DNA of 64,000 nt from Harmothoe impar (Eukaryota > Annelida > Polychaeta > Phyllodocida > Polynoidae): NCBI GenBank assembly GCA_947462335.1, contig OX381714.1, forward strand, positions 33,628,025 to 33,692,024, given 5' to 3'. Positions 59,700 to 64,000 of this stretch are shown here, one piece after another. The notes beneath the pieces were generated by a model that saw only the letters and a list, made by a program, of their open reading frames with translations, was not told where the DNA came from and made no database searches. Numbering within the stretch: the first letter of the stretch is position 1; every line of letters begins with the position of its first letter. A program made the translations under genes and the position numbers.

Positions 59700-60387
59700 C
59701 ACATAATTAATAGCACAAAGGCAATACCAGAGTCAAATACCAGTCATTTGCTTTCACTCAATTGCTGATATAACAATCGCAAATGTATAACAAAAAATTG
59801 TAATAGTATCAGTAGTTTTATTTAGGTGCTCAATGAGTCAAGTTCACATCAGGTATGGCAGGGATTGTCTCTTCCACTAAACACATCATAGTTGTCATAG
59901 GTTCTCATTTCATTACAATAATTCCACCTGATACTTCTGTGTGTATAACTATGGGTTCCATATAGTGATATCGGAATAGATACGTCAGCTACATATGCAT
60001 AATTGTGTTGCTAATATTACATACCTATGGGCTTCACCCCTGTGAAAGATGCCAGTTGAACATAATTATAGTGACAGAGCACGGACGACAGAGTGTTCCA
60101 CAACAAAGCATATCACCTATTATTGTGTATGTATTCAATGTTGAGACAGTCCTTTAGACTGCAGTACCATCTCAGACTTTGTGGTATTGGTATTTTTAAT
60201 TGGAGAATGATACTGAAGACTTATCTTAAGTGAATCTTACAAATACAGATACAAATCCAATGGGTACTATAGATTACAAACAATTAACTTACAACTTGTT
60301 TTTCATGATTTGTATTGGAAAACATGGATCCTTATATTGATCTCAAAAGTTATGTTACATCCAAAATATGAAATTATTCGCAAACAA
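59700..60387. repeat. 3' flank of GPCR D, duplicated with that of C
   Basis: Collinear with 47,981-48,571 (cttctgtgtgtataactatg, gatacaaatccaatgggtac). Non-coding. Confidence 0.75.
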
Positions 60388-60392
60388 TCAAC

Positions 60393-61017
60393 CAGGCTGG
60401 GAAAATCATGGGTTTCTCAGGTTGCAGTGAGAAACCACAGCACTGTGTTATCTCACTGCTAAATTGGAGGGTTATCACACAGCACTGTGAAATCTCACCC
60501 CCCTGTAGGAAACCACACTGATGCTATTTCTAGCATATAAAGTTATAGGTAATACAATGTTTTAGCTTGTTTATTAATTATTTCTTTTGAAATACACATT
60601 TGCTGTAGAGGCCCATTCAGATGTACCTAGCTGATAACATAATACATCACTGTAGTCATTCATTTTATGGAGCAAATGATGGTAAGCCTACAGCAAATTG
60701 GGTTTTCTCAATACCATTTTTAAAGGATTGTATGAAAACCATCATTTTTCATTGTTAATATCCACACAATCAGATAATTGAAGTGAGCATTGAGAAAACA
60801 ATTGTGTGCCCATTTATACATAATCTTGATTTTCATTTGGAATGAGGGATATCCTTAGAAAATGTGAAAATGTGAAAATATATAATATGGGTGTGGTTTC
60901 CAACAGGGGGGGTAAGATTTCACAGCACTGTGTGAAAACCCCCCAATTTAGCAGTGAGATAACACAGTGCTGTGGTTTCTCACTGCGACCTGAGAAACCC
61001 ATGATTTTCCCAGCCTG
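60393..61017. mobile_element. 625-bp MITE with ~130-bp TIRs and 5-bp TSD
   Basis: Ends caggctgggaaaatcatggg and its inverse; the arms match for about 130 bp with a handful of differences. The target duplication tcaac is at 60,388-60,392 and 61,018-61,022. The empty site is seen beside B and C (caatctcaatatgagc). No transposase frame. CAGG-type ends suggest a hAT-like or related element, but 5 bp is not the classic hAT length, so the superfamily is open. Confidence 0.9.
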
Positions 61018-61038
61018 TCAACCTCAATATGGGCATTA

Positions 61039-63087
61039 CTAATTACTTCCACTGCCAGAAGATGCCTCAGTGTCTATTTTATAACGGTTACAAGTCAGAA
61101 CTTTGATAAACTCCTTTCTGAAAGCAGGCATCCTTCTAGCATAAATGATAGGATTGATTACATTGTTTAACACTGCTAGTGGTAGAAGATAATTAATTAG
61201 TCTTCTAGGTAGGTCTGATGAACCCAATGAGCCAGTTATCAGCATGTAAAGTGCATTGTAGGTATAAGGTAGCCAACACACACAGAATATACCTATGACA
61301 ATAAGTACTGTCTTGGCTGCCTTCAGATGCCCCTGCAGCTTTTTCTTTTCCTGTAACCCAGTGTCAGTTGCTGCAATCTGTCTCAAATGCTTTGAGGCAA
61401 TTTTGAAGAGGGCAGCATAAGAACAAATAATTATGAATGTGGCTACGTTTATGTTTACAAGAACAAGATAACCCGGGAATTTATCAAAAATCACCGGCAT
61501 GAGGCATTCTGAATCAGGTGTCCAGTGAATATAACCTAATATTGGTGGTCCATATCCAAGAATGAAGGCATAAAGCCACAGCAACAAACTGACTGCAGAT
61601 GTGTGCCAGATCTTCATTTCTGATTCATACCAAAAGGGATCTGCTACTGCTACAAGCCGGTCAACAGCAATAGCTGTAAAAGGGAATTTGTAATGTCAGA
61701 TTATACAACATCAAAATTGAAGGTTGAAGGAGTGATAACCATTAAGCCACTCTTAAAGAAACTTGTTTCTTATCACTGCACACTTCATAGAAATCAGTTT
61801 TTTTAACACAATTTTTAATGAAATTGTCAACAGAGTATGCGAAAGTATAGGCCTTTTGGTATCGAATTAAAGCTTACACTGCCATGCATTGAGCCAGGAA
61901 GAACTTGAAGCTTCACAATTTGCACAGATGAATATAAACTCTGAACTACTAAAAACGCAAATGTTTGCAAAAAATAACTCCCCTACCAATTAGGTCTGCA
62001 GCAAAAAAAGTACATACTACTATTGTTACTCCTTTACCAAATGAAATAGATCTAGGATACATGAAAATATATTATTCTCCAATGGTTGATTGGTTTCAGA
62101 TCACTAACTATAATAACTGAAGGTACCGTAAAACCTCGCGTAGAAGCCACAGTTATTATGCGAGTCAGATAGGATTGGCCCAGAGTCAGGGTGCGGCTTA
62201 TGGTGTTTATACGATAATTTTTGTCACTATAGTACAGTATTAAAGTCACCATAACCAGATCACTACTAGTGCGTCTTATAGGATCGGCCCTAAGTCTGGG
62301 TGCGGCTAATATGCAAGTTAGGCTTGTACGAGATGTTTTACCGTATAGCTAATTCTTTAAGTAGTATTTCTTGTCCAATATGACATGGTTATTGCATATA
62401 TGACTCACCAGCAAGAAGATCGATTGATTGCATCAGAACTGCAACACCGAGACCTAGTCGTGCAGCACAAAATGACAGGACGTTTAGTGTGTCCGGGTAG
62501 AAGAGGTGTATGACCTTCAGCAGAACACCAATCCCAGAGGACACATCCGCCACAGCCAGGTGCAAAATGTACATGTTAGAAGGTGTCTAGAAAAATAGAT
62601 TAGAAATGATTTCATAGAACTTTATAATCTCAAATTTGTTAAATCATCACATACATATTTTACATATCTATGTTGATTTTAGCAAGCGATGGAAAAATTC
62701 CTGTTGGCTGATAAGTTCCTAAAGTGGCTTTGATTTCTCCATGTGTCAACATTGATGCAAATGAAGAGAACACTATGTTTCTGTGATTTTGATTATGTTT
62801 AACTCCTTGTAGAAACATAGAATTAATCATCTGTAATATAGGGATTAAAGTATGTGTAGACTTACCAGTAGTGTTCGCTGTTTCATTATGGCAATGATAA
62901 CCAAGGCATTTCCACCAATCATTGCTGTCATTAACACACTGAGAATACCAGCCTCAATGATATTGCCTGTGTGATTTGGGGATGTGATTCCAGTTGCATT
63001 CCCAAATACCACAGAGTTGTTAGCTGTATTTTGCGTTGAATCGGGCATTGTCTTAGTCCATGTTGCTTCAGTAGGCATGTCCTCCAT
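61039..63087 (-). CDS. Class A GPCR, gene D (divergent paralogue)
   Basis: Exons 62866-63087, 62409-62586, 61039-61673 (222, 178, 635 bp), 344 aa. N-terminus with sequons (NNS, NAT, NHT). TM1 IGGNALVIIAIM, TM2 LHLAVADVSSG, DRLVAVADPFWYE after TM3, TM6 CVCWLPYT, TM7 NPIIYARR. The third intracellular loop is three residues shorter than in A-C (KKK to LQGHLK without MKKI). Most different in exons 1 and 2, but its C-terminal half is nearly like B and C. That pattern suggests gene conversion of exon 3 or strong constraint there. Ligand unknown. Confidence 0.9.
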
Positions 63088-64000
63088 CTCCCTGAATGTC
63101 TGACTATTGTTTTAGCTACTGTCTTAAACATTGGATAGACCTAATTGTGTTATCAACTAATCAAAGTATAGTCAGCAATTCCAATAGCTAGCTGACATTT
63201 CTGTACATTAGATATATTAGGCCTACTGCTACTATAATGACCCTTAGTAGACACAATGCATTCGTACAGGTGTTATGTTTGTCCATAGTAGATGTAGCAC
63301 TAGGTAATAAATGCATAATAGGTAGGGCTATATTAAAACCATACAACAGAATCAATGAAGAATACAAGAGAGAGTTATTTCAATTATGTTATTTTATCTG
63401 TCATTCATAGACCCCTCAGCTACCACCCACTGACAACTAACTCATTGCCAACTTAGCTATCAAATTTATTAAGCATTCCTCAAAGTCACTTACCTTCTTT
63501 TGATCAGATATGGTGCATAAAGAGTACCCCAGTTAGTCTTACCTTTCCTAATGGCCACTTTCTAATATGGATAGAATACATTTTTAGGGTATATATACCC
63601 TGGGTGATGTATGCACCTGAAAATAATGAGGGTTTTTTGAGGGCAGCAAACAGGTTTTCTCCTCCAAAGTAAAATGCAGAAACATGAGCAAATTCTTTAT
63701 AATAGGATAAGTGATCATGGCAAACCTTTTATCACATACCAACAAATCAGATGAATTGTAGGTTCTCAGGACACCCCCGTCACTTGCAGCTTCTTCTAAG
63801 TTATCACAGGGACCCGTATTGTAACCCTTTTTTGGTACAAAGTGGGTACAGCGACTATGCAGTCTCATATTTATTGCAACTCACAGTAATAACAGACTAT
63901 ATACGTGCATGGAAAGCTGAGTTCACTCAGGGTCCATTGGTGCAAAAAGCAGTACTTCATTGCAAGTTTATCTTCTTCCTGCCATTGGAGCCTGCTTTTT
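63088..64000. other. Upstream region of GPCR D
   Basis: Probably promoter and 5'UTR. A donor-like cttac at 63,490-63,494 on the minus strand after ttgatcaaaagaag could end a non-coding first exon. No other gene seen before the window ends. Confidence 0.35.

Overview
This is animal nuclear DNA: introns with canonical splice sites, no operons, many miniature inverted-repeat elements, LINE-type retrotransposons and short tandem repeats. A tandem array of class A GPCRs, dense MITEs and near-identical young insertions suggest a marine invertebrate deuterostome. A lancelet (amphioxus) is my best guess, but that is an inference from style and not from a diagnostic sequence.

Layout. 1-12.9 kb: mostly intergenic, with a candidate two-exon minus-strand gene for a small membrane protein (exon 1 at about 5.0 kb in a CpG-rich promoter-like block, exon 2 at 2.2-2.45 kb), several inverted-repeat elements and one orphan exon near 11.3 kb. 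12.914-19.215 kb: a complete LTR retrotransposon by its ends (two 294-bp LTRs differing at one base, 4-bp target duplication, candidate primer-binding site and polypurine tract). Its 5.7-kb interior has no gag-pol and is built almost entirely of tandem repeats (8, 9, 23, 25, 34 and 93 bp units). 22.99-25.45 kb: another inverted-repeat element, carrying a ~130-bp satellite. 26.28-28.50 kb (probably to 30.8 kb): a minus-strand gene for a TCTP/TPT1-family protein, reconstructed from exons and apparently lacking the flexible loop. 28.9-39.5 kb: MITEs, hairpins and minisatellites; no firm gene.

39.9-63.1 kb: four paralogous class A GPCR genes on the minus strand (A-D), each with three coding exons and conserved intron positions and phases (exon 2 is 178 bp in all four; exon 3 is 644 bp in three). 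Gene B has lost 45 bp of TM1. Comparing the duplicated flanks shows what was inserted afterwards: a 5'-truncated LINE beside C, a nearly full-length LINE with a decayed endonuclease and an open RT frame between C and D, and a 625-bp MITE beside D with its 5-bp target duplication.

Recurring theme: in this window tandem-repeat arrays repeatedly lie inside or at the arms of mobile elements (LTR element, 2.46-kb TIR element, 31.5/54.7-kb element, 47-kb foldback), as though such elements seed and spread minisatellites. No rRNA, tRNA or CRISPR was recognised.
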